Shown one piece after another: positions 7,701 through 15,535 of a DNA stretch of 64,000 nucleotides; the stretch's first letter is position 1; every line of letters starts with the position of its first letter. A program made the translations under genes and the position numbers. The notes below the pieces were generated by a model. It did no database searches and was not told the origin of the DNA. It worked only from the letters and a program-made list of their open reading frames with translations. The DNA lies in contig CANGYR010000005.1 in assembly GCA_947458275.1 (NCBI GenBank), forward strand, positions 1 to 64,000, in the 5' to 3' direction. This stretch comes from Chitinophagaceae bacterium. Lineage in GTDB: Bacteria > Bacteroidota > Bacteroidia > Chitinophagales > Chitinophagaceae.

Positions 7701-8888
7701 CTACCATTTTACCAGCTCACTTGTAATGATATTTTGGGTAGTTATAGCATAAACCCGCTGTGTAATGAGTGTATTACTATGTCCCAGTATTTTAGAAATT
7801 ACATTTATGGATATACCTCTACTTAGTGCAAGGTTACCAAAGGTTCTTCTACCAACATGAGAACTGAGTTTTTTCTTCAACCCAATCAGGTCTCCTATTT
7901 CTCCCAGGTACTGGTTGTATTTCTGTATGCTATAATGAGGGAATATACAACCTGCTTTATTACTAACAATAGTGTACCGGCGTATCAGGTCTTCAACTGG
8001 CGGTAATAAAGGGATAGTACTGGTTATACCGGACTTCTGTCTAGGTTTGATAATCCATCTTCTCTGTTGTCCGTCCACTGTTATGTCAGCATATTTCAGG
8101 TTGATGAGATCGGTGTAGGCTAACCCAGTAAAACACTGAAATATAAACAGGTCTCTCACCAGCATGTGGTTGCTCTTACATAAGCGCGCATTTTCTATGA
8201 GTGTCACTTCATGTCCTTCTAAATAGACCTGCGGTGTGTCTTTATAAACAGTCTTGTAATTTTTAAAAGGATTGACCGACAGCTTGCCCTGAAGTACTGC
8301 AAGGTTGATTACTTTCTTGAGGTTAAGACAGTACTTAACAGCGGTGTTATGCTGGTTTTTATCAACTGTCCGTAGGTAGTGGTCAAACTCAATGATAAAC
8401 CTAGTGTTCAGGTCGCGGAGATAAATGTCCTTTTGTTTATAGTGGTGGGTGATAAATGCCTGTAGTTTATTGTAAGTGAATACATATTTCTCATAGGTGG
8501 AAAAAGAGAAGTCATGACCAGTCCTTTCTAGCATAGCAATGTTATGCTCCTGTATAGTATTAAGGAGGGTGGGGTCATCTACTGGTTTGGCAAATAACAG
8601 GTTGATGATACTGGGTAAATGAACCTCTTGCTTGTGTACGGCATCTCTAAACAGGTCTCCCAGTCTGGCGGTACCGTAGTCTAACCAGCTGTTTACCTGA
8701 ATAGCTATCGGTTTTTCTCCCTTTACCCTCTGTTTAGAGGGATTCCAGTCTTTGGGATGGACATAAAACCCTGTAGCTTTTTCAGCTTTAGTCCTGTTAT
8801 AACTGATCCGTAGAATGAGAGGTGCAAGACCTTGTTTGTTCGCCTTGGTCTTGTGTAACCAGAATAATACTTTTAGTGCATTTGCCAT
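7701..8888 (-). CDS. Tyrosine recombinase integrase, Bacteroidota type
   Basis: 395 residues from the ATG at 8888. An N-terminal arm-binding domain (KVLFWLHKTKANKQGLAPL) and a SAM-like core-binding domain precede the catalytic domain. Visible catalytic residues are HVGRR (His and Arg), GHSN and the Tyr in QRVYA. The first arginine box reads TGLAYTDL, so the usual Arg is Ala, as known for the CTnDOT integrase group. The frame is open up to 9011, but the extra 41 codons run through the tRNA terminator and the CCCACCA repeats, so I reject that start. It integrates into tRNA-Asn next door. Confidence 0.92.
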   Translation of the reverse strand: MANALKVLFWLHKTKANKQGLAPLILRISYNRTKAEKATGFYVHPKDWNPSKQRVKGEKPIAIQVNSWLDYGTARLGDLFRDAVHKQEVHLPSIINLLFAKPVDDPTLLNTIQEHNIAMLERTGHDFSFSTYEKYVFTYNKLQAFITHHYKQKDIYLRDLNTRFIIEFDHYLRTVDKNQHNTAVKYCLNLKKVINLAVLQGKLSVNPFKNYKTVYKDTPQVYLEGHEVTLIENARLCKSNHMLVRDLFIFQCFTGLAYTDLINLKYADITVDGQQRRWIIKPRQKSGITSTIPLLPPVEDLIRRYTIVSNKAGCIFPHYSIQKYNQYLGEIGDLIGLKKKLSSHVGRRTFGNLALSRGISINVISKILGHSNTLITQRVYAITTQNIITSELVKW

Positions 8889-8952
8889 TTTACCAGGTTT
8901 TAGACCTGGCGGTATACTGCTGACAAAGACTTTAAAAAAGTGATGAAACCAT

Positions 8953-8972
8953 CCCACCACTTTTCCCACCAC
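8953..8972. promoter_or_regulatory. Putative integrase arm-type sites, integrase end
   Basis: Two copies of CCCACCAC at 8953-8960 and 8965-8972 have a 12-base period and a TTTT spacer, and mirror the pair at 2009-2028. They lie between the integrase start and the tRNA. Confidence 0.6.
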
Positions 8973-8987
8973 TTGAGCACTTATTCT

Positions 8988-9027
8988 AAAGAAAAAAGCC
9001 TCATAAATCATTGATTTACAAGGCTTT
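8988..9027 (-). terminator. Terminator of tRNA-Asn
   Basis: The arms AAAGCCT and AGGCTTT (minus strand; 9021-9027 and 8995-9001) have a partly paired interior and are followed by a U run. The stem begins on the last base of the tRNA CCA end. Confidence 0.75.
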
Positions 9028-9103
9028 GGCTCCCCCTTCAGGACTTGAACCTGAGACCCTCTGATTAACAGTCAGATGCTCTAACCAACTGAGCTAAGGA
9101 GGA
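9027..9103 (-). tRNA. tRNA-Asn (anticodon GTT)
   Basis: The acceptor arms TCCTCCT and AGGGGGA pair, with discriminator G and an encoded CCA. The D arm is AGCTCAGTTGGTTAGAGC. The anticodon loop CTGTTAA lies between TCTGA and TCAGA and gives anticodon GTT. The T arm is TCAGG-TTCAAGT-CCTGA. It is the integration site of the 7.1 kb element, whose DNA now supplies the 3' half of the gene. Confidence 0.95.
9041..9070. repeat. Proximal attachment repeat inside tRNA-Asn
   Basis: Identical over 30 bases to 1920-1949. It covers the T arm and the 3' side of the anticodon stem-loop. Crossover occurred somewhere within this stretch. Confidence 0.88.
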
Positions 9104-9185
9104 GTATGTTTCCTTATTTACTTTCTTTCCTTTTATTTTCTTCTTCCCTGGTAGGGAAAATGGAGGATTGAGGTAAATAGGGACG

Positions 9186-9216
9186 CAAAAATACTGATTT
9201 TCAGTTTTTAAACAAA
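9186..9216 (-). promoter_or_regulatory. Bacteroidota sigma-ABfr type promoter of tRNA-Asn
   Basis: On the minus strand TTTG (9213-9216) is followed by exactly 19 bases and then TATTTTTG (9186-9193). This is a full match to the consensus TTTG-N19-TAnnTTTG. Transcription would start about 75 bases before the tRNA. It lies downstream of the Rieske stop codon and so serves the tRNA. Confidence 0.8.
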
Positions 9217-9229
9217 TTCATTTTCGATT

Positions 9230-9571
9230 TTATCCGCCCAAAAATCCATTTTTTTCTTCAATTCCCACATAAATCCCGTCAGGACGCTCTTCCACAGCAT
9301 AAGTCTTCAAAAAATATCCCTCCCCACTCACATTTCTGCCTCCGGATAAACTGAACTTATATCTATGCAAGGGACACACAATATTCCCCAGCGCATCAAT
9401 ATACCCTTCCGCCATCCGGGCTCCGGCATGCGGACATTTAGCCGCACAAGCCTTCACCTGATCCTTCACCAATGCCACACATACCGGCTTCTCCCCAGCC
9501 AATACTTCGGTTATGCCGTTCTCTCCGGAAAATAATTCCAGTCGGCTTTCTGCTATTTTATGCCAGACGAG
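9230..9571 (-). CDS. Rieske-type [2Fe-2S] ferredoxin-like protein, start codon missing
   Basis: Small soluble Rieske protein. The cluster ligands are in CPHAG and CPLHRYKFS, that is CxH and CxxH, 18 residues apart. Such proteins carry electrons or act as ferredoxin subunits; the partner is unknown. Typical homologues begin near M-x-WHKIAES, and here the frame reads LVWHKIAESRLELF from 9571 with CTC and GTC where the Met should be. No ATG, GTG or TTG lies in frame in that region; the first possible start is a TTG at 9502, which would drop the first strand. A TTTAA minisatellite abuts the frame at 9573. Either translation starts weakly or the gene has just been broken. Confidence 0.75.
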   Translation of the reverse strand, partial: LVWHKIAESRLELFSGENGITEVLAGEKPVCVALVKDQVKACAAKCPHAGARMAEGYIDALGNIVCPLHRYKFSLSGGRNVSGEGYFLKTYAVEERPDGIYVGIEEKNGFLGG

Positions 9572-9572
9572 G

Positions 9573-9610
9573 GAGTTTAAAGGTTTAATGGTTTAAAGGT
9601 TTAAGGGGTT
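9573..9610. repeat. TTTAA-type intergenic minisatellite
   Basis: About four imperfect 7-8 base units of the form AGGTTTAA. Related arrays occur at 12600-12680 and 59468-59550. A weaker one follows at 9779-9815. Confidence 0.6.
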
Positions 9611-9685
9611 TCAACTAAATTCTACACTCAACACAGTTCCTTATTTATTATTTTTTGTTTCTTATTTCTTATTGATAAATTTTTC

Positions 9686-9766
9686 ACCGCAGAGTCGCTG
9701 AGAACACAGAGTTTTCGCAGAGGGATGTATCTCTGCGTATTCTCAGCGCTCTTCTTTCTCAGCGGT
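9686..9766. repeat. Long imperfect intergenic palindrome (CCGCAGAG type)
   Basis: The left side reads ACCGCAGAG...GCTGAGAAC...CGCAGAG and the right side mirrors it as CTCTGCG...TTCTCAGCG...AGCGGT, around a centre near 9725. It can fold into one long hairpin. Similar CCGCAGAG/CTCTGCGG intergenic repeats are widespread in bacterial genomes and probably non-autonomous. No gene lies within. Confidence 0.65.
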
Positions 9767-9909
9767 AAAGTTACTATAGTTTAATTGTTTAAAGGATTAG
9801 ACGTTTAGATCAATCATTAACGATATACCTAAACCCCTAATCTCCTCGACTACTAAACTTTGATATTCTTTTTATTGATATCTCTAAAGGAAACTATATT
9901 TTAATAATG

Positions 9910-11103
9910 TCAGTAAAAAAACTCCGCCTTATACGGATACCTGATCTGATACAACTCGCGGACGCGATTGAGAATGGTTTGTCTTAATACATCCAGATTG
10001 CGACGTTCTGTAGCAGACACAAAAACACAATTCCCCTTAGTCTCTTCCTGCCATCTTTCTTTTAATTCTCGCAGTATATCTTGTTTCACTTCGTCTTCCA
10101 GCCACTGATCAAATGTAATGGCCTCATACCGATCCATCTTATTGAAAATAGTAATCGTAGGCTTCTCTCCGGCTTTCAATTCAGCCAATGTTTTATTCAC
10201 CACCTCCCACTGTTCTTCATAACGGGGATGCGATATGTCTACGACATGTAATAATATATCCGCCTCTCTCACTTCATCCAGCGTACTCTTGAAACTCTCC
10301 ACCAAATGATGCGGTAATTTTCTGATAAATCCTACTGTGTCACTCAACAAAAAAGGCGTTTGTTCAAACACCACTTTTCTCGTGGTAGTATCCAGTGTGG
10401 CAAACAATTTATTTTCAGCAAAGACATCACTCTTGCTCAGGATATTCATCAACGTGGATTTGCCTACGTTGGTATATCCCACCAAAGCTACACGTATAAA
10501 TTCTCCTCTTTCTTTTCTTTGAGTAAAAGCCTGTTTGTCAATTTCGGATAGGCGTTTCCGTAATAAAGCTATTTTGTCTTTAACAATACGTCGATCCGTT
10601 TCTATCTCCGTTTCACCAGGACCTCTGGTACCTACTCCCCCGCCTTGTCTTTCCAGATGTTTCCACATTCCTTTCAAACGTGGCAATATATATTGATACT
10701 GCGCCAGCTCCACCTGCGTTTTGGCCTGTGCTGTCTTGGCCCTACTCGCAAAAATGTCGAGAATCAAATCACTGCGGTCGATGATTTTAACTCCTAATAA
10801 TTTTTCAATGTTAATGATTTGTGATCCGGTGAGTTCATCATCAAAGATGACCATATTGATATCTCCTTTCGATACGAGATAGTTTTTTATTTCTTCCAGT
10901 TTACCTTTTCCCAAAAATGTCTTGCTATCGGGATGCAGCATTTTTTGTGTAAACCGCTTAGTCGTCTGCGCTCCGGCCGTCTCCGCTAAAAAAGCAAGCT
11001 CATCCAGGTACTCAACCACCTGCTGCTCCGTCTGTCCTTTTTGAATCAGACCAACCAGCACAGCTTTCTCTTCTTTGTTTACTATTTTTTTCTTCTCTAT
11101 CAA
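9910..11103 (-). CDS. hflX: GTPase HflX
   Basis: 397 residues. HflX binds the 50S subunit and splits or rescues stalled ribosomes. The N-terminal nucleotide-binding domain (residues 1-190, with LGKGKLEEI and a GGVGTRGPGETEIE segment) precedes the G domain: G1 GYTNVGKST, G3 DTVGFI, G4 NKMD, G5 VSATE. The reading frame has no ATG at its 5' end. The first codon giving the expected N-terminus is TTG at 11103, with an in-frame stop a little upstream, so this gene probably uses a TTG start. It follows the SurA-like gene by 124 bases and may be in the same transcription unit. Confidence 0.93.
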   Translation of the reverse strand: MIEKKKIVNKEEKAVLVGLIQKGQTEQQVVEYLDELAFLAETAGAQTTKRFTQKMLHPDSKTFLGKGKLEEIKNYLVSKGDINMVIFDDELTGSQIINIEKLLGVKIIDRSDLILDIFASRAKTAQAKTQVELAQYQYILPRLKGMWKHLERQGGGVGTRGPGETEIETDRRIVKDKIALLRKRLSEIDKQAFTQRKERGEFIRVALVGYTNVGKSTLMNILSKSDVFAENKLFATLDTTTRKVVFEQTPFLLSDTVGFIRKLPHHLVESFKSTLDEVREADILLHVVDISHPRYEEQWEVVNKTLAELKAGEKPTITIFNKMDRYEAITFDQWLEDEVKQDILRELKERWQEETKGNCVFVSATERRNLDVLRQTILNRVRELYQIRYPYKAEFFY

Positions 11104-11123
11104 GGTCTTAATTAATAATGAGG

Positions 11124-11226
11124 AAATTTGAAGATGTGCAGATTAGATAGCTTAATAAATATTTGGGTGTTAGTCTGGGCTGACGACAAAATTTTCACAT
11201 TTCCTAATTTCCAAATCTTCAAATTA
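11124..11226. repeat. Intergenic inverted repeat between hflX and the isomerase gene
   Basis: ATTTGAAGAT at 11126-11135 and its complement ATCTTCAAAT at 11215-11224 flank 79 bases of noncoding DNA. Nothing else is seen between these genes. Confidence 0.45.
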
Positions 11227-11227
11227 A

Positions 11228-12583
11228 CTACTTCGCAAATTCAACCCACTTCTTCAATGATTCGCAGGTTTTATACTCATCATCAATCATGATGTAGTAG
11301 TTTTTTATTTTATCGACAAACCATTTGTCCAGTGCATCTTCTTTCTTTACTTCCAGTGCACGTTGAGCAATTTTATTGTAGTCATCTTTTAGGTTTTCTC
11401 TGTGCGGTTCAGTTTTAGATTTCAAGTATACAATTCTAACACCTTTTTTTCCGCGCTCATCATTGTATTCTAACGGCTTTGAATACTCTCCTACTTTAAG
11501 TTCTTTCAACATCAACACCAAATCCTTGTCCAGCTGATCGATGTTTAAAAATGATCCTTCTCTTCCCTGCAACATGCCGGCGGTGAATTTGCTTGATTCA
11601 TCATCGCTATATCGTGAAACTGCACCACCAAAATCGATTGTCCCGGCAATGAGTTTTGATCTTACGGTATCCAGTTTATTAAATCCTTCTTTGATTTCCA
11701 CCTGAGTAACCTGAGGTATCTTCAAAATATGTCTTACAACAGCATCGTCACCAGCTCTGCTCACCAGCTGAATGATGTGATATCCAAATCTCGTTTTGAA
11801 AGGATTGGACACCTGTCCTTCTTTCAGGGTAAATGCCTTTGAAAGCCAGACGGGATCAAGGTCTTTCTGATTTCTGTTGATTTCATATTTACCTCCTCTG
11901 TCTTTACTGCCCGGATCATCTGTATGCAAAGCTGCCAACGTGGCAAAATCTTTGCGGCCTGATTCAATCTGTGTTTTATACTCTTTTAATTGTTCAATGC
12001 AATACTCTTCCGCATCTCTGCTGGCTTTGGGAAAAACAACAATTTGTCCTATTTCCACCTGCGTTTCATAAAATGCGAGACTATCCTTCGGAATGGTTTC
12101 GAAGTAAGCCTTTACTTCATTGGGGGTGATTTTGATGCCATCAACAATTTTGTTGCGCATGGCTGCGGCCAGTTTTCTATCTCTGAAGCCATCTTTGAAA
12201 TCATCTTTAAGTTGATAGATTGATTTGCCGGCAACTTTTTCCAGCTCATCTTTCGAGCCATACTGACTTATAAAAAATCGTATCTGATTATCAATATCAG
12301 CATCTACCTCTTCGTCCGAAACCGGCAGAGAATCTTTTTCCGCCTGCAATACCATTGCTTTGATTCCCATAGCTTGTTCAAGACTCAAACATCTCGCATC
12401 CGGAGGCAACTGCATACCTTGGCGTTGCATATCAATCAGACTATTATCAATATCACTTTTAAGGATAACCTTATTACCCACCACCGCAATGATTTTATCC
12501 GCCAGTACTTTTTGTGGCTGAGCGAATGCTGCCGTGAGGTTGAGGGAGAGGATGATTGTTAGAAGAATATTGTATTTGAGCAT
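11228..12583 (-). CDS. SurA-like periplasmic peptidyl-prolyl isomerase
   Basis: 451 residues with a cleavable signal peptide (MLKYNILLTIILSLNLTAAFAQ). A SurA N-terminal chaperone region (VADKIIAVVGNKVILKSDI-like opening, residues 28-170) is followed by two parvulin rotamase domains at about 175-280 and 285-395. The first is clear from GGKYEINRNQKDLDPVWLSKAF and GQVSNPFKTRFGYHII. SurA helps outer-membrane proteins cross the periplasm. The gene follows infB on the same strand, separated by a hairpin and a minisatellite, an arrangement that weakens the case for strict cotranscription with the rimP-nusA-infB operon. Confidence 0.88.
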   Translation of the reverse strand: MLKYNILLTIILSLNLTAAFAQPQKVLADKIIAVVGNKVILKSDIDNSLIDMQRQGMQLPPDARCLSLEQAMGIKAMVLQAEKDSLPVSDEEVDADIDNQIRFFISQYGSKDELEKVAGKSIYQLKDDFKDGFRDRKLAAAMRNKIVDGIKITPNEVKAYFETIPKDSLAFYETQVEIGQIVVFPKASRDAEEYCIEQLKEYKTQIESGRKDFATLAALHTDDPGSKDRGGKYEINRNQKDLDPVWLSKAFTLKEGQVSNPFKTRFGYHIIQLVSRAGDDAVVRHILKIPQVTQVEIKEGFNKLDTVRSKLIAGTIDFGGAVSRYSDDESSKFTAGMLQGREGSFLNIDQLDKDLVLMLKELKVGEYSKPLEYNDERGKKGVRIVYLKSKTEPHRENLKDDYNKIAQRALEVKKEDALDKWFVDKIKNYYIMIDDEYKTCESLKKWVEFAK

Positions 12584-12599
12584 ATTTTTAATGGTTAGG

Positions 12600-12700
12600 A
12601 GGTTTAATGGTTTAATGGTTTAAAGGTTGTTCAAAATTCAATGATACCCTTTAAACCCTTAAATTTTTAAACCCTTAAACTGAGTTTACCTTCGGTAAAC
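12600..12700. repeat. Inverted TTTAA minisatellites plus hairpin after infB
   Basis: Units of GGTTTAAT at 12600-12628 face complementary CCCTTTAAAC units at 12647-12680, so the whole can fold back. Directly after the infB stop, GTTTACC and GGTAAAC (12684-12690 and 12694-12700) form a tight 7 bp stem with a 3-base loop. No U run follows, so I do not call it a standard terminator. Confidence 0.6.
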
Positions 12701-15451
12701 TTAAAGCGTTCTCTTCACTTCCACTTCTTCAAACGCCTCTACGATATCGCCTACTTTTATGTCGTTGTAATTTTTGATTACCAATCCGCATTCCATTCCT
12801 GAAGTAACTTCTTTTGCATCATCGCGGAAACGTTTCAGACTGCCCAATTCACCGGTGAATATTACGATGCCATCGCGTACCAGACGAATGCGGTTGTTAC
12901 GCGCAATTTTTCCGTCGAGCACCTGACAACCGGCCACTGTAGCTTTGTCGAAGCGATATGTTTCCTTGATCTGCACGTTGGCAAGAATTTTTTCTTCCAC
13001 CGTCGGTTCAAGCATCCCTTCCATCGCACTTCTGATTTCTTCGATGGCATTGTAGATGATGGAATACAATTTGATTTCGATTGATTCATTTTCAGCCATG
13101 CGTGCTGCCTGCATAGAAGGACGAACGTTAAAACCAATGATGATAGCATCTGAAGCGTTAGCGAGTGTAACATCACTTTCTGTAATGGCACCCACCGCTT
13201 TATGAATCACTTTCACCACAATTTCTTCTGTGCTCAATTTCTGTAATGAATCACTCAACGCTTCTACCGATCCGTCCACATCACCTTTGATGATTACATT
13301 CAGTTCTTTAAAGTTTCCAAGTGCTAGACGACGACCAATCTCATCAAGCGTAATGTGTTTCTTCGCGCGCATACCTTGCTCACGCAAAATTTGTCCGCGT
13401 TTATATGCCGTCTCCCTCGCATCAGCCTCGTCTTCAAATACTTTGAAAGTCTCACCCGCCTGAGGAGCGCCGTTCAATCCAAGAATAAGCACCGGCGTTG
13501 ATGGTGGGGCAGTTTCAACTCGCTGGTTACGCTCGTTGTACATGGCTTTCACCTTACCGAAGAACTGTCCGGATACAATCATGTCTCCCTGATTCAGCGT
13601 TCCGTTTTGAACTAAAATAGTGGCAACATAACCACGGCCTTTATCGAGAGAAGCTTCTATGATAGTTCCTGATGCCTGTCTGTTTGGATTGGCTTTCAGT
13701 TCCAGGATATCTGTTTCCAGCAATATTTTTTCCAGCAACAAATCAATATTCATTCCTTTTTTGGCACTGATTTCCTGGCTCTGGAATTTACCTCCCCAGC
13801 TCTCTACGAGAATGTTCATAGAGGCGAGTTGTTCTTTAATTTTTTCGGGATTTGCGCCATCCTTATCAACTTTATTGATGGCAAAGATCATAGGAACACT
13901 GGCTGCCTGCGCGTGAGAGATGGCCTCTTTGGTTTGAGGCATCACCGCATCATCGGCCGCTACCACAATCACCGCAATATCTGTGACCTTGGCACCACGG
14001 GCACGCATAGCCGTAAACGCTTCGTGACCGGGCGTATCTAAAAATGTAATGGCTCGACCATCGGACAATGTAACCTCGTAAGCTCCGATATGCTGGGTAA
14101 TTCCCCCTGCTTCACCGGCAATCACATTGGTATTTCTGATATAATCAAGCAAAGAGGTTTTACCGTGATCTACGTGACCCATGATGGTTACGATGGGAGG
14201 TCTTGGTATTAAATCTTCGGGATTATCTTCTTCTTCCTCTACTTCCAGTTCTGCCGCATCATCTACCCCAATAAATTCAACTTCATAATTAAATTCACCG
14301 GCTACTAATTCAATTACATCTGCTTCTAAACGCTGGTTAATTGACACCATGATTCCGAGACTCATACATTTGCTGATGATGTCTGCAAAGCTCACGTCCA
14401 TCAAACCTGCCAGCTCGCTCACAGAGATAAACTCCGTAACCTGAAGCTTGTTGGAGGTTTCGGCTCCATCACCCATTTGCTCGGCCATCTCTTCACGTTT
14501 GGCTTTGCGGTATTTTGCTTTCAGGCTCTTGCCTCTTCCGCCGGCACCGGCCAATTTGGCTTGTGTTTGTTTGAGTTTTTCCTGAATTTCTTTTGCATCA
14601 ATAACCTTGTCTTCTTTTTTAGTATCCGAACCGCGATTAAAGCGACCGCCGCCACCACCGGGTCTGTTGTCCTGGTAGGGTCTGGCTCCTCTTTGAGGAC
14701 CTTGCTCATCTTTAACCGGCACCCCTTTTTTCTGAATGGGTATGCGTTTACGTTTTTGTTTCTCTTCCGCGGATTCTCTCTTTGGTCTGGTATCGCTGTC
14801 GACAGGAAGTTCTATTTTACCCAAGATCTTCGGACCGGTGAGTTTTGTGGCCTGAATATTTTCAATAGTGGGTGGCAAGACTGGCACTTCCGGTATTTCC
14901 GGCGTGGGCGTCTGTTCTTCTTTTTCAGGAGTCTTTTTAGATTTTTTCTCTTCTTGCGCCGGCTGTTCTTTCACCGGCTCTTCTTTCTTTTTGCCTTTTT
15001 TTGGTCTGGTAGATGAGTCTATGGCATCCAAATCAATTTTATCAAGCACTTTAGGCGCTTCCAGTTCGGGTGCATCTATTTTGCTGATGGTTTTTTTATC
15101 ACCTTTTTTAGAATCATCCTCCGCCTCAACCACCGGAGTTGCTTCGGGTTGCACTTCCACTTTAGGTTTTTCTTCTTTCTTTTTTATGGAAAGATCTTCT
15201 TCATCGCGTTTCTTTTTTGCGTCACCGCCTGCTCCTTTAGGCAGATCTACCTGTTCCGCTTTTTGTTTGGCAGCCTTATCCTGCTGGAACTCGGCCTGCA
15301 AAACGCGGTACATTTCTACCGTAAGTTTGGTAGTTGGTTTTAAATCGTCTGCATTGAAATTTTTGGACACAAGGAAGTCAATCAAGGTATTGGTACCTAT
15401 GTTAAATTCCTTGGCAGCAGCCATTAACCTTGGTGTATTTATTTCTGACAT
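12701..15451 (-). CDS. infB: Translation initiation factor IF-2
   Basis: 916 residues. IF-2 brings initiator tRNA to the 30S subunit and promotes subunit joining. An N-terminal IF2_N helix bundle (residues 1-55) precedes a long Lys/Glu/Pro-rich low-complexity linker (60-330), a second IF2_N module (about 330-385), the G domain (GHVDHGKT at about 421-428, [12 protein letters not shown]) and the C-terminal domains II-IV. The linker produces long spurious antisense frames. The gene lies 84 bases after nusA in the conserved rimP-nusA-infB order. Confidence 0.97.
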   Translation of the reverse strand: MSEINTPRLMAAAKEFNIGTNTLIDFLVSKNFNADDLKPTTKLTVEMYRVLQAEFQQDKAAKQKAEQVDLPKGAGGDAKKKRDEEDLSIKKKEEKPKVEVQPEATPVVEAEDDSKKGDKKTISKIDAPELEAPKVLDKIDLDAIDSSTRPKKGKKKEEPVKEQPAQEEKKSKKTPEKEEQTPTPEIPEVPVLPPTIENIQATKLTGPKILGKIELPVDSDTRPKRESAEEKQKRKRIPIQKKGVPVKDEQGPQRGARPYQDNRPGGGGGRFNRGSDTKKEDKVIDAKEIQEKLKQTQAKLAGAGGRGKSLKAKYRKAKREEMAEQMGDGAETSNKLQVTEFISVSELAGLMDVSFADIISKCMSLGIMVSINQRLEADVIELVAGEFNYEVEFIGVDDAAELEVEEEEDNPEDLIPRPPIVTIMGHVDHGKTSLLDYIRNTNVIAGEAGGITQHIGAYEVTLSDGRAITFLDTPGHEAFTAMRARGAKVTDIAVIVVAADDAVMPQTKEAISHAQAASVPMIFAINKVDKDGANPEKIKEQLASMNILVESWGGKFQSQEISAKKGMNIDLLLEKILLETDILELKANPNRQASGTIIEASLDKGRGYVATILVQNGTLNQGDMIVSGQFFGKVKAMYNERNQRVETAPPSTPVLILGLNGAPQAGETFKVFEDEADARETAYKRGQILREQGMRAKKHITLDEIGRRLALGNFKELNVIIKGDVDGSVEALSDSLQKLSTEEIVVKVIHKAVGAITESDVTLANASDAIIIGFNVRPSMQAARMAENESIEIKLYSIIYNAIEEIRSAMEGMLEPTVEEKILANVQIKETYRFDKATVAGCQVLDGKIARNNRIRLVRDGIVIFTGELGSLKRFRDDAKEVTSGMECGLVIKNYNDIKVGDIVEAFEEVEVKRTL

Positions 15452-15535
15452 TCTTTTATTATTGATGCACTTTATTGTGCTGCAATATTTTTTTATCGGT
15501 TACTTAATGATAGCAGGCAAAACGCTTACCCGTAT

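Larger units (their letters stand above)
1920..9070. mobile_element. 7.1 kb tRNA-Asn-integrated genomic element
   Basis: The element is bounded by an exact 30 bp direct repeat of the tRNA-Asn 3' half. A tyrosine integrase lies next to the tRNA, and paired CCCACCA repeats occur just inside both ends. All genes are on the minus strand: integrase, AAA ATPase, DUF3871-like, JAB/RadC, then lipoprotein, lipoprotein and archaemetzincin. There is no relaxase, coupling protein, capsid or terminase gene, so it is neither an autonomous conjugative element nor a phage. It could be a mobilisable island or a phage satellite (inference). Confidence 0.88.

Noticed and set aside
8889-9011. Longer integrase start at 9011
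   Set aside because: The extra 41 codons read through the tRNA terminator and the CCCACCA repeats and do not resemble an integrase N-terminus.
12600-12680. CRISPR-like array
   Set aside because: Units are 7-8 bases with no unique spacers and no cas genes nearby; it is a minisatellite.
14477-15016. Long reading frames on the plus strand across infB (also 14868-15839)
   Set aside because: They are antisense to the Lys/Glu/Pro-rich linker of IF-2; their Phe/Ser-rich translations are the mirror of that low-complexity region.
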